A DNA stretch of 35,304 nt from a virus: positions 1 through 35,304 of the IMG/VR virus record IMGVR_UViG_3300032304_001022; one strand, written 5' to 3'. The notes under the pieces were generated by a model. That model searched no databases. It was not told the DNA's origin and saw nothing but the letters and a program-made list of their open reading frames with translations. Numbering within the stretch: the stretch's first letter is position 1; each line of letters begins with the position of its first letter. Shown here piece by piece: positions 29,150 through 34,706 of this stretch. The translations under genes were made by a program, and so were the position numbers.

Positions 29150-29396
29150 TCTTTTTAATTTTCTCTTTTGGTAATTTTTCTAACAATCTTTTATGTTTAT
29201 AAGGATTAATTGTAAATTTACCTATATATGGTAATTGAACTATAGGAAAGCTACTTAAATCTTCAGGATTAGCATTATCTGCTAGATCTTTAATAATTCT
29301 ATAGTAGCTATCAAATACTTCTCTTACTATTTCTTTATCTGTAAATGTATCTAATGATACTACATGTATAATTTTTTCTAAATCTTTATTGTTCAT
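29130..29396 (-). CDS. HU/IHF-like small DNA-binding protein candidate
   Basis: An 88-residue basic protein. Two N-terminal helices (about 1-43) lead to FPIVQLPYIGKFTINPYKHK (49-68), which resembles the helix-to-beta transition and GxGxF-type strand of HU/IHF proteins. The Lys-rich C-terminus would be a short DNA-binding arm. The long beta arm of true HU is missing or reduced, so it may be a diverged or half-size relative. crAss-like phages are known to carry IHF-type genes. DNA bending at packaging or replication is plausible, inferred. Confidence 0.45.
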   Translation of the reverse strand: MNNKDLEKIIHVVSLDTFTDKEIVREVFDSYYRIIKDLADNANPEDLSSFPIVQLPYIGKFTINPYKHKRLLEKLPKEKIKKNGKDKA

Positions 29397-29715
29397 TATT
29401 AAAGGTAATTAGAACTGAATCTTTTTGCACTAACTGTAGATAAGAATCCTTTATTCTTCCACCTACAATAATTTCTTTCTTTCTCAAAGACGATATTAAG
29501 TTATTAAAGTTATATTCAGATATATCCAATTCTTCTCTAATTTTTACTTTAATATCGTAATCTATTAGAACATTGTAATTAAGGTTCAGTTGATATTTAA
29601 CTAATTTCCTTAATACTTCTTTCTCCATGTTTCTTAGTTTTTTAAACATACAACTAAGTTCAATCATGAAAGATATTCTATCTTCTAATTCATAAGGTAA
29701 GTTAATCTTCAACAT
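29386..29715 (-). CDS. Helix-turn-helix candidate, possible late regulator
   Basis: A 109-residue helical protein. The segment KIREELDISEYNFNNLISSL (about 62-81) followed by RKKEIIVGGRIKD looks like a winged helix-turn-helix: two helices, then a basic turn into a beta wing. The upstream part (FMIELSCMFKKLRNMEKEVL) is an amphipathic helical region possibly for dimer contacts. As the second gene behind the promoter of the leftward operon it might regulate late transcription, an inference from position. Confidence 0.5.
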   Translation of the reverse strand: MLKINLPYELEDRISFMIELSCMFKKLRNMEKEVLRKLVKYQLNLNYNVLIDYDIKVKIREELDISEYNFNNLISSLRKKEIIVGGRIKDSYLQLVQKDSVLITFNNEQ

Positions 29716-29956
29716 AATCTTTTGTAATTTTACTTTTTGGAAAACCTAAATCTAACAATGAATCATATCCATCTTCTGAAGTAGCAATTGCTAAGAACTT
29801 AATCTTTAAATCTTTAATCTCAAAGTAAGAAGTAAACATATTTGTTATATCTACATACTCACCTGCTAGATCTAATAGACCTAAAATCTTATAATTACTA
29901 TTTGAGTTGTGTGATTTATAATCATCTAAAATCACATCTATAATATCATTTTTCAT
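29702..29956 (-). CDS. First gene of the leftward operon, unrecognised 84-residue protein
   Basis: A small acidic protein with segments YKILGLLDLAGEYVDITNMF and LKIKFLAIATSEDGYDSLLD, probably alpha/beta. It is the first gene behind the promoter at 29977-30008; the -7 box ends about 20 bases before its ATG. It overlaps the next gene by 14 bases. No family is recognised. Confidence 0.55.
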   Translation of the reverse strand: MKNDIIDVILDDYKSHNSNSNYKILGLLDLAGEYVDITNMFTSYFEIKDLKIKFLAIATSEDGYDSLLDLGFPKSKITKDYVED

Positions 29957-29976
29957 ACTAGATTTATTTAACTTTG

Positions 29977-30008
29977 CAAATATAATAAAACTTCTTATAC
30001 GTTGTCAA
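29977..30008 (-). promoter_or_regulatory. Leftward promoter, TTGACA-N18-TATATTTG
   Basis: On the minus strand a consensus TTGACA (30008-30003) is followed after 18 bases by TATATTTG (29984-29977), matching both sigma70-like -35 and Bacteroidota -7 boxes. It is the best promoter match in the window and would drive the operon from 29956 through chaperonins, TerL and portal. Confidence 0.75.
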
Positions 30009-30026
30009 GTATTTTTTGATAAAAAA

Positions 30027-30045
30027 TATAACAGCTTTTGTTATA
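30027..30045. repeat. 7-bp inverted repeat between divergent promoters (operator candidate)
   Basis: TATAACA (30027-30033) and TGTTATA (30039-30045) are perfect reverse complements around GCTTT. The repeat sits between the two divergent -35 boxes, where a repressor or activator could act on both. Read leftward it is followed by a T-run, so a weak terminator is an alternative. Confidence 0.4.
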
Positions 30046-30063
30046 AAATAATTGCAAAAAAAC

Positions 30064-30094
30064 TTGACTTTTAAAAATCACCCTATTATATTTT
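30064..30094 (+). promoter_or_regulatory. Rightward promoter, TTGACT-N17-TATATTTT
   Basis: TTGACT (30064-30069) is followed after 17 bases by TATATTTT (30087-30094). The -35 is identical to that of the late promoters; the -7 box has T for the final G. It would start a leader RNA running into the terminator at 30311-30336, about 230 bases on. Confidence 0.5.
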
Positions 30095-30149
30095 ATTAAT
30101 TATAAGATATTTATTATATAATATATATTATATATACTATTATAGTATT

Positions 30150-30191
30150 TTTCTTTTATTTCTTTTGGTTACTTTTCTTTTTTTCTTTTGG
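30150..30191 (+). repeat. Polypyrimidine direct repeat
   Basis: Two near-identical C/T stretches ending in TTCTTTTGG (30150-30168 and 30173-30191) are separated by four bases. They lie in the presumed leader downstream of the rightward promoter. Such tracts can be protein-binding or strand-separation sites; the role here is unknown. Confidence 0.4.
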
Positions 30192-30310
30192 ATTGTTTAA
30201 CGCATTTTAAAGCCTTAATTTTTAATTCACAATTTATAGGTTGATGAATTATCACCGAACAGGAGATCTTTTAAAAATACCCCCTTAAAATCGTTTTTAA
30301 TATAATATAG

Positions 30311-30336
30311 CCTACTTTTAATCGAGTAGGTTTTTT
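30311..30336 (+). terminator. Rightward intrinsic terminator / attenuator
   Basis: CCTACT (30311-30316) and AGTAGG (30325-30330) form a perfect 6-bp stem with an 8-base loop, followed by six T (30331-30336). It faces the rightward genes although no gene lies upstream in that direction, so it either ends a short RNA of about 230 bases from the promoter at 30064 or attenuates readthrough into the 186-residue gene. Confidence 0.75.
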
Positions 30337-30388
30337 GTTGGTATTATTTTTTTTATATTTTTTTAGAATTTTTTTTGAGAGTACGTTA

Positions 30389-30446
30389 GTTTTAAGGTGC
30401 GTAGGATACTACCCCCACTCAAAACTGGCTGCGGGGAGTCCCGCGG
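30389..30446 (+). promoter_or_regulatory. Structured 5' leader of the 186-residue gene
   Basis: Two hairpins precede the ATG at 30483. The first pairs GTTTT (30389-30393) with AAAAC (30421-30425) and carries a GTAG-GATA-CTAC tip (30401-30412). The second is a GC-rich 7-bp stem with a GAGT loop (30429-30446), unusual in this AT-rich sequence. The CCCCC run beside the first could pair with GGGG of the second, so two exclusive folds are possible. A regulatory leader is inferred. Confidence 0.5.
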
Positions 30447-30482
30447 CGTTGAATAATTGTTTAATTTGTAAAAATAAGTATT

Positions 30483-31043
30483 ATGAAAGAGCTTATCAAA
30501 AATTCTGAAATCAAAAGCAAATTTGCTGACAAATTGTTGACTCACAATGTATTTCTTGCTGAGAAGCAAGATTACACCAACAAAGAAGGTGAGAAACGTG
30601 TTCACTTAGTCTTCGCACAAGGTGTTAAAAATAACCTTGAGGTATTTGGTTACAACCTCAAAGGTAACATTCGTAGATTTGTTGCTTGGTCAGTACCATT
30701 GGAGTTTGCTAACAAATTCACTGTAGGTGAAACATATTCTCAATTCCATTTGAGATTGCAACAGGTTGCTTGTAATCCAGCAAGTCCAGCTAGTTTCATG
30801 TTGAACCAGAACAATGAACTACGTGAACCATTATTGGTTAATGACACTTATCGCAAAGATGAAAAAGGTAATCCAATTTACCAGAACATCGTTTGGATTG
30901 ATAAACGTGTTGATGCTAATGTTGAGGATACTCGTATCACAACGTATCAACCAATGTCAAAAACTGAGTTTGAAACCTACAAGGCTAACATCGGCAAAAA
31001 AGTCACTGTTACAGAAGGTCAGAAAGCTGAGCTAGTATCATAA
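30483..31043 (+). CDS. Probable abundant early protein, unrecognised, 186 residues
   Basis: A soluble mixed alpha/beta protein; recognisable stretches are VFGYNLKGNIRRFVAWSVPL (about 53-72) and FHLRLQQVACNPASPASFML (about 88-107). I know no function. The DNA is clearly less AT-biased than the small genes to its right and resembles the capsid gene in codon choice, so high expression is likely. It has its own structured leader and a strong terminator (31057-31100), making it a single-gene unit. A nucleic-acid-binding role such as a single-strand-binding OB fold is conceivable but not shown. Confidence 0.7.
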   Translation: MKELIKNSEIKSKFADKLLTHNVFLAEKQDYTNKEGEKRVHLVFAQGVKNNLEVFGYNLKGNIRRFVAWSVPLEFANKFTVGETYSQFHLRLQQVACNPASPASFMLNQNNELREPLLVNDTYRKDEKGNPIYQNIVWIDKRVDANVEDTRITTYQPMSKTEFETYKANIGKKVTVTEGQKAELVS

Positions 31044-31056
31044 ACTAGTATAATTA

Positions 31057-31100
31057 ACGTACACGAGATAGCAATAATCGTTATCTTGTGTGCGTTTCTT
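31057..31100 (+). terminator. Strong terminator after the 186-residue gene
   Basis: Bases 31057-31070 pair with 31082-31095 over 14 bp, with two G-U pairs and an 11-base loop, followed by TTTCTT. It lies 14 bases after the stop codon. The helix is the longest simple hairpin in the window. Confidence 0.8.
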
Positions 31101-31149
31101 ACATCATATCTGTTCAAATACTATCAAATTTTAACAAATACTATGAATT

Positions 31150-31392
31150 ATGCATAAAATTCAAATAGAAAAATGCACCAATTATAAAATTGATTGGAAT
31201 AAAAATCAATATGTGCAACATATAGATAAACCAGATCTTATTGTTAATTATCTAGGAGAACATGATGATATGTGGTTTAAAGGTTATGTACATCCTTGTG
31301 ATTTATATCCTTTAGGAAAATGTTCTAAATTTTATAAACCTGAATTTAAACGATTCACTGGTAAAGCAACATTAATCATTGAAAATACATAA
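31150..31392 (+). CDS. Small protein, paralog of the gene at 32862-33116
   Basis: An 80-residue protein with DW then VQ in the first third and the core GEHDDMWFKGYVHPCDLYPLG (about 36-56, kept here as GEH-D-F-GY-PC-YP-G). The 84-residue product at 32862-33116 shares this core in the same order and spacing. The single Cys in PC and the His in GEH are conserved in both, possible metal or redox residues. No outside family is recognised. It starts the gene group upstream of the first RNA-like stretch. Confidence 0.6.
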   Translation: MHKIQIEKCTNYKIDWNKNQYVQHIDKPDLIVNYLGEHDDMWFKGYVHPCDLYPLGKCSKFYKPEFKRFTGKATLIIENT

Positions 31393-31396
31393 CACT

Positions 31397-31684
31397 ATGA
31401 TTATCAACATAGAAGAAAAAAAAGAAAAAACATACAAACCAGGAGATTGGTTCTTGTATGATAATAAACAGCTATATGTTTTAACTGAAACAGGTAACAA
31501 AAGTGTAACATTAATAGGAGTTACTAAAAATCACGCTCATCAAAGTTTTGCATCAAAAGAAGTAAATGACATAAATAATATCATTAAAAGTGAATTAGAT
31601 TGTTTATCCCTTTATACTGATAAATCAAAATGGGAACATGTAGATGTAACAATTAATGTTGCAAGAAGCCATTCAATATTATAA
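31397..31684 (+). CDS. Unrecognised 95-residue protein
   Basis: I place the start at the ATG at 31397 (MIINIEEKKEKTYKPGDWFL), five bases after the previous stop, rather than at an in-frame TTG at 31379 that would overlap it. The N-terminal YKPGDWFLYDNKQLYVLTET looks like a small beta domain. The rest is mixed. No family is recognised. The stop is directly followed by the first RNA-like stretch. Confidence 0.58.
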   Translation: MIINIEEKKEKTYKPGDWFLYDNKQLYVLTETGNKSVTLIGVTKNHAHQSFASKEVNDINNIIKSELDCLSLYTDKSKWEHVDVTINVARSHSIL

Positions 31685-31694
31685 AAAACTCAAA

Positions 31695-31702
31695 TAACTT
31701 TG
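31695..31702 (+). promoter_or_regulatory. Possible -7 box (TAACTTTG) in front of RNA-like stretch A
   Basis: TAACTTTG matches TAnnTTTG and lies where stretch A begins, so an RNA could start near 31709, just before its first helix at 31716. No TTGAC-type -35 is present at the expected distance, so chance is quite possible. Confidence 0.3.
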
Positions 31703-31985
31703 CAAGTTGTTGAGCACACCTAGTTCTTTGAATAATGTGAAGCGCATGAGATAATATCAATAGTGGTAAGCAACAAAGTGTTCAAAGTTTAAGGTGTAAA
31801 ACACAATGGACTCCTACTGGATCGATGGGTGATACCAAAGATTTACAGGAAAAAAGAGGGTTAGTTGAACATAATTTAATCATACGATGAGTATGAATTA
31901 TGGAATACGAATCTACTAAGGTGGGATCTTAGTACCCAATGAAGGTAATCAGACCTTTGATGTCAAGTAAAACCATCCTTGATTA
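31703..31985 (+). ncRNA. Structured RNA A (novel-looking), about 280 bases
   Basis: The 364 bases between genes (31685-32048) have no credible reading frame; stops of all three types are dense. Helices visible: ACACCT/AGGTGT (31716-31721 with 31792-31797) continuing, across a 4x4 loop, as CTTTGAA/TTCAAAG (31726-31732 with 31781-31787). Further: TGGATC/GAT-a-CCA (31818-31837); CATAATT/AATTATG stacked on CATAC/GTATG (31870-31902, 12 bp with a TAAT bulge); TACTAAG/CTTAGTA (31914-31934); AAGGT/ACCTT (31942-31957); TCAAG/CTTGA (31963-31982). Bases 31986-32048 are A-rich and unstructured. Class unknown; the strand follows the flanking genes. Confidence 0.6.
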
Positions 31986-32048
31986 GCTATAAACAAAACA
32001 ATAACAATAACTAAAAGCCTCTGATATACAGGTAGTATATTAAACAAA

Positions 32049-32234
32049 ATGGAAAGAATTGTAAAAGTTTTTTTGGTAAATAAGTTAAGTCTTGATACTT
32101 GTTTACAAGATCCTACTGAAGAACAGTTTTTAGATTATGTTGAAAAACTAGAAAGCTGGGATTGGATTTTTGTATCAACAGCAACAGGAGAAGTATTTCA
32201 TTTACGTGACTATATTTTAAATATGGTAGAATAA
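32049..32234 (+). CDS. Small 61-residue protein between RNA-like stretches
   Basis: An acidic, probably alpha/beta protein (MERIVKVFLVNKLSLDTCLQ, then an EEQFLDYVEKLESWDWIF segment). The composition is that of a real soluble protein, and the A-rich bases before the ATG resemble the other starts here. It is enclosed by stretches A and B. No family is recognised. Confidence 0.55.
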   Translation: MERIVKVFLVNKLSLDTCLQDPTEEQFLDYVEKLESWDWIFVSTATGEVFHLRDYILNMVE

Positions 32235-32238
32235 TAAT

Positions 32239-32824
32239 CTTTTAGTTACCCAATACCCAGTAATGGTGAGGGTGACTTAATTAATTAAAAGTGCAATTAA
32301 TGGTAGGCATACTATTAATGGAATTGACAGAAATATAGGGTTCTACAGAAAGACCTATATTGTATAACAAAGCTATGGTGGCTAAATAGAACTACAAATG
32401 TGTTTTATTTATTCTCGTGAGAGATTTTGTTAGTAGAATAGAAAATAATACAAATGGATTTTGTGTAATTCAACATGGACGTAGATAAGCTAAGCTGAAG
32501 CTACAATAATAGGTGTGATAATAATGCCTGATCCTAAATATATTTGAGACTAAAAAGACTCTCAGTTACAATGTAATAGTAATATTAATATTATGAGTAA
32601 ACTTACCAAGTATATATTATGTGTTGTCTTATCTAAGGTAGTGATACCAAAAACTATTCTTACAGGTAATCCATAATCCTGTATTCCAAGCACTTTTAAT
32701 TAATTATAATGTAATGCATCATAACTCACTTCCCAAGGGTGAGCAGTTGTAATAGAATAGTAAGTCCATTAATTTGGTGATACACCAGTAGTTAAGAAAC
32801 TATGTAACTATTACAACTAAGTGC
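32239..32824 (+). ncRNA. Structured RNA B (novel-looking), up to about 590 bases
   Basis: No protein gene fits in 32235-32861. Helices: CTTTTA/TAAAAG (32239-32244, 32286-32291) enclosing GTTACCC/GGGTGAC (32245-32251, 32270-32276); a 10-bp hairpin with GGCA loop (32296-32319); ATATAGG/CCTATAT (32333-32360); GGTA-GTGA-TACC (32637-32648); TACAGG/CCTGTA (32661-32683). The 3' domain is most convincing: GCACTT/AAGTGC (32690-32695, 32819-32824) encloses CTCACTT/GGGTGAG (32725-32743) and an 11-bp helix (32745-32755 with 32808-32818) whose interior has TGGTG-ATA-CACCA (32775-32787). The 3' strands of the two long helices are adjacent, as in a coaxial stack. It could be two RNAs; 32830-32861 is A-rich leader. 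Confidence 0.6.
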
Positions 32825-32861
32825 AGAGGGTATTAAATAACAATAATCAAAACTAATAATA

Positions 32862-33116
32862 ATGAGAAAAGTAGAAATTGTAAAAGTAACTAAAATTAAA
32901 CTTCCTGATTGGAGTAAAAAAAATTGGGTGCAAAATTTTGAAGATCGAACAGCAATTATTGCAACAACTGGTGAACATAAAGATAATGGATTTTCTGGTT
33001 ATTGTTTACCTTGTGAAGCTTATCCAAAAGGTGAATTTTTTAATAATTGGCCTAAAAAAAAATTCATATTATTAGAAGATGATATTCCATTTGTAATTAG
33101 TAACAAAGAAAAATAA
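32862..33116 (+). CDS. Small protein, paralog of the gene at 31150-31392
   Basis: An 84-residue protein sharing with its paralog the order DW - VQ - GEH - D - F - GY - PC - YP - G. Its core is GEHKDNGFSGYCLPCEAYPKG in the same spacing, with an extra Cys in GYC. The C-terminus is Lys-rich. Each paralog lies upstream of an RNA-like stretch (A via the 95-residue gene, C directly), suggesting a duplicated module. No family or function is recognised. Confidence 0.6.
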   Translation: MRKVEIVKVTKIKLPDWSKKNWVQNFEDRTAIIATTGEHKDNGFSGYCLPCEAYPKGEFFNNWPKKKFILLEDDIPFVISNKEK

Positions 33117-33372
33117 AATAACATTGTAAATTACAAAGAAATATAGACTCGATAAGGGAGATACATAAGAAACCATGTTGTGATTTAGTAGAAATGTTTG
33201 AAATATAACTATGCTAAAAGAGACTGAACTTATCTAATTTACAATAAAAATATAGGTTTGATATTTACCTATGTGTTATGGTAGAAGATTTGTATAATGT
33301 GAGAAATCCTATATACAACTTAAAGAAGTTACCTAATTCACATAAAAAGTTGTAGTAATAGTGTAAACATGG

Positions 33373-33407
33373 ATAAGTGTTTAAGTTTAAAAGACTCCAT
33401 CTACTAC
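33373..33407 (+). repeat. Imperfect direct repeat inside RNA C, copy 1
   Basis: This stretch and 33670-33706 share AAGyGTTTAAGTTTrAA, then AAGACT and, a few bases on, TACTAC, with two extra bases in copy 2. A weaker relative occurs in RNA A at about 31776-31818 (GTGTTCAAAGTTTAA, later GACTCCTACT). The copies fall in different domains, so they may be protein-binding or long-range pairing elements. Confidence 0.45.
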
Positions 33408-33669
33408 TAGAAATTGTGTTGTTTCTACTTGAGAAATAGAAATATCTTAAACCATACGTTGCAACCGTAGCAAGACCAAATAAAGGTGAGAATCTTGTGC
33501 AAATGGGTAACGTAGCCGAAGCTGTTGAAAAACAGGTTACAGAGTCTGTAGGCGAGACCTTTACAACACAAATATCATTCTCAAATATAATGTTTATAGA
33601 GGCCCGTGTCAAAGCTCGGTGTATATGGTGTAGCAGAAGCACACTATAAGCATTATATAATGTTTTGTA

Positions 33670-33706
33670 AGAAGCGTTTAAGTTTGAAACAAGACTATAA
33701 TACTAC
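33670..33706 (+). repeat. Imperfect direct repeat inside RNA C, copy 2
   Basis: This copy lies in the loop closed by the 12-bp helix (33659-33670 with 33733-33744). It contains GTTT-AAGTTTG-AAAC, itself able to form a 4-bp hairpin, followed by AAGACTATAATACTAC, whose TATAATAC pairs with 33720-33727. See copy 1 at 33373-33407. Confidence 0.45.
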
Positions 33707-33826
33707 CACAGACTGAAATGTATTATATGAGATTACAAAACATTAAAATATTCTATACCAATAATATACCTTAATATTAATCAAGTATTTGGTAGAAGAT
33801 ATGAATTATTAATAATTTAATTAGAA

Positions 33827-33949
33827 ATGACAAAAGATAAAATAAAATATTTTATTAATTTAAATGGTAATAAGATTTATTTTTCTACTGTTTCACTATC
33901 TGAGGTTAATAATCTTAAACCAAAATTTATAAAACCACTTTACAAATGA
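33827..33949 (+). CDS. Small 40-residue protein after RNA C
   Basis: Reading from ATG at 33827 gives MTKDKIKYFINLNGNKIYFS and continues to a TGA at 33947-33949 that overlaps the next ATG (ATGA). Basic, beta-type, with a TVSLSEVNNLKPKFIKPLYK end. The stop/start overlap supports a real gene. No family is recognised. Confidence 0.5.
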   Translation: MTKDKIKYFINLNGNKIYFSTVSLSEVNNLKPKFIKPLYK

Positions 33950-34260
33950 GTAAAATACCAACAGCAGAAGAGTTTTTTGAAGAATGGTGTAATAAAAAAG
34001 GATATGTTTCAATTGATGAAGCAGATGATATAAATGAATGTATGATTGAATTTACTAAACTTCATGTAGAACTTGCATTGGAAGCTGCTTCTAAAAATTC
34101 TAAAGTACATCTCAAAACTTACTTTGGTGATATGGAAAACATGGTGGAGGAAAGTAAAGTTTTTTGGGGAAGTGACGATTTACTAAGTTGTTACTCTACT
34201 AGGGTTAAAGTCGATAAAGACTCAATCATCAATGCTTACCCACTAGATAATATCAAGTAA
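33946..34260 (+). CDS. Conserved small phage protein, 104 residues
   Basis: An acidic protein beginning MSKIPTAEEFFEEWCNKKGY, with a helix (MIEFTKLHVELALEAASKNS, about 43-62) and the end DSIINAYPLDNIK. Small proteins with PTAEEF near the start, a K-LHVE-A helix and a terminal SYPL-NIK are frequent in Bacteroidota phages and appear in the accessory early region; their function is not known to me. It overlaps its upstream neighbour as ATGA. Confidence 0.6.
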   Translation: MSKIPTAEEFFEEWCNKKGYVSIDEADDINECMIEFTKLHVELALEAASKNSKVHLKTYFGDMENMVEESKVFWGSDDLLSCYSTRVKVDKDSIINAYPLDNIK

Positions 34261-34261
34261 C

Positions 34262-34456
34262 ATGGAAAATCCTGAAAGAATTTTTATTATTCATGTTGGT
34301 GAAAATGGTGTAAAAGAATACCTTGCAGCATTTTTCAGAGAACTTGGTGTTGAAGAAAATGAAATACAACTAAAAGTAGAAGAACATTATCAATTCATGA
34401 TTGATAATCCTAATGTAAATAATATGTTCGGAATAAAAATTCATAATCATTTTTAA
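34262..34456 (+). CDS. Unrecognised 64-residue protein
   Basis: An acidic, probably alpha/beta protein with MENPERIFIIHVGENGVKEY at the start and a helix with LGVEENEIQLKVEEHYQFM. It follows the 104-residue gene by one base. No family is recognised. Confidence 0.55.
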   Translation: MENPERIFIIHVGENGVKEYLAAFFRELGVEENEIQLKVEEHYQFMIDNPNVNNMFGIKIHNHF

Positions 34457-34469
34457 AGAAAACAATAAA

Positions 34470-34700
34470 ATGAAATTAAAACTAATTTATAAACAAAGTA
34501 TTGTTTTTATATTACTACTATTTGTTTTCTCTAGTTGTGAAAATAATGAAGAAAAAATAACAACTGATATTGATTATAGTTTTGGATCAATTAAAGTTTT
34601 AGAAATAGATAGTTGTGAATACATAATTTATAATGGTGTTTACAAAAGTGGTATAGTTCATAAACATAATTGTAAGTTTTGTACTAAACGTGATAATTAA
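34470..34700 (+). CDS. Small lipoprotein
   Basis: A 76-residue protein with a signal peptide ending in a lipobox, VFSSC, with the lipidated Cys at about residue 23, followed by ENNEEK, an acidic start like the Bacteroidota surface-export signal. The mature part is about 54 residues and carries HKHNCKFC near its end, which could bind metal or form a disulfide. Small phage lipoproteins often protect the infected cell from superinfection; that role is a guess. The next gene encodes a membrane protein, so the two may act together at the envelope. Confidence 0.65.
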   Translation: MKLKLIYKQSIVFILLLFVFSSCENNEEKITTDIDYSFGSIKVLEIDSCEYIIYNGVYKSGIVHKHNCKFCTKRDN

Positions 34701-34706
34701 TTTAAT

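Larger units (their letters stand above)
29957..30482. other. Divergent control region, no protein gene
   Basis: 526 bases separate the leftward late genes from the rightward genes. It holds a leftward promoter (29977-30008), an inverted repeat (30027-30045), a rightward promoter (30064-30094), a very AT-rich, partly palindromic tract (about 30104-30147), polypyrimidine repeats (30150-30191), a rightward terminator (30311-30336) and a structured GC-rich leader (30389-30446). The AT tract and pyrimidine run would also suit a replication origin, but no iteron set or known initiator site is visible. Confidence 0.65.
33123..33744 (+). ncRNA. Structured RNA C (novel-looking), about 620 bases, multidomain
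   Basis: No protein gene fits in 33117-33826. Domains: (1) an 11-bp helix 33123-33133 with 33235-33245, stacked on GATAAG/CTTATC (33151-33156, 33229-33234); (2) ATAGGT/ACCTAT (33252-33272); (3) TACAACTT/AAGTTGTA (33314-33321, 33347-33354); (4) ATGGA/TCCAT (33369-33400) and competing TAGAAA/TTTCTA pairs (33408-33442); (5) TACGTT/AACGTA (33455-33514) enclosing CAAGA/TCTTG; (6) a junction GCC/GGC (33515-33553) holding CTGTT-GAAA-AACAG and TACAG-AGT-CTGTA; (7) an 8-bp hairpin (33624-33648); (8) a perfect 12-bp helix 33659-33670 with 33733-33744, enclosing TATAATAC/GTATTATA. Bases 33745-33826 show nothing clear. Resembles large ornate phage RNAs such as GOLLD or ROOL in scale only. Confidence 0.68.

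Noticed and set aside
30363-30605. 80-residue minus-strand frame over the leader and start of the 186-residue gene
   Set aside because: It is antisense to a well-supported gene and to the GC-rich leader; no promoter or start context.
31379-31396. TTG start extending the 95-residue protein
   Set aside because: It would overlap the previous gene in another frame; the ATG at 31397 follows the stop by five bases and fits the local pattern.
32539-32546. TATATTTG as an internal promoter within RNA B
   Set aside because: The -7 box matches TAnnTTTG, but no TTGAC-like -35 lies 17-18 bases upstream; such boxes occur by chance in AT-rich sequence.
33265-33642. 125-residue minus-strand open frame across RNA C
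   Set aside because: Composition is unlike a soluble protein (rich in Leu, Tyr, Phe, Thr, Ser, Cys without pattern), it has no neighbours in its direction, and it lies across the structured helices.
31685-33826. Recoded genes (TAG or TGA read as amino acid) in the gene-free stretches
   Set aside because: TAA stops are also dense in all plus-strand frames, and neighbouring genes use the standard code, so suppression of one stop codon does not open a frame.
31685-33826. tRNA array
   Set aside because: I found no GGTTCRAnTCC-type T arm with matching acceptor and anticodon stems; the helices do not fit cloverleaves. tRNAscan-SE would settle it.
31685-33826. Group I or group II self-splicing intron
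   Set aside because: No recognisable group I P7/catalytic core elements or group II domain V, and the flanking small genes are complete rather than split exons.
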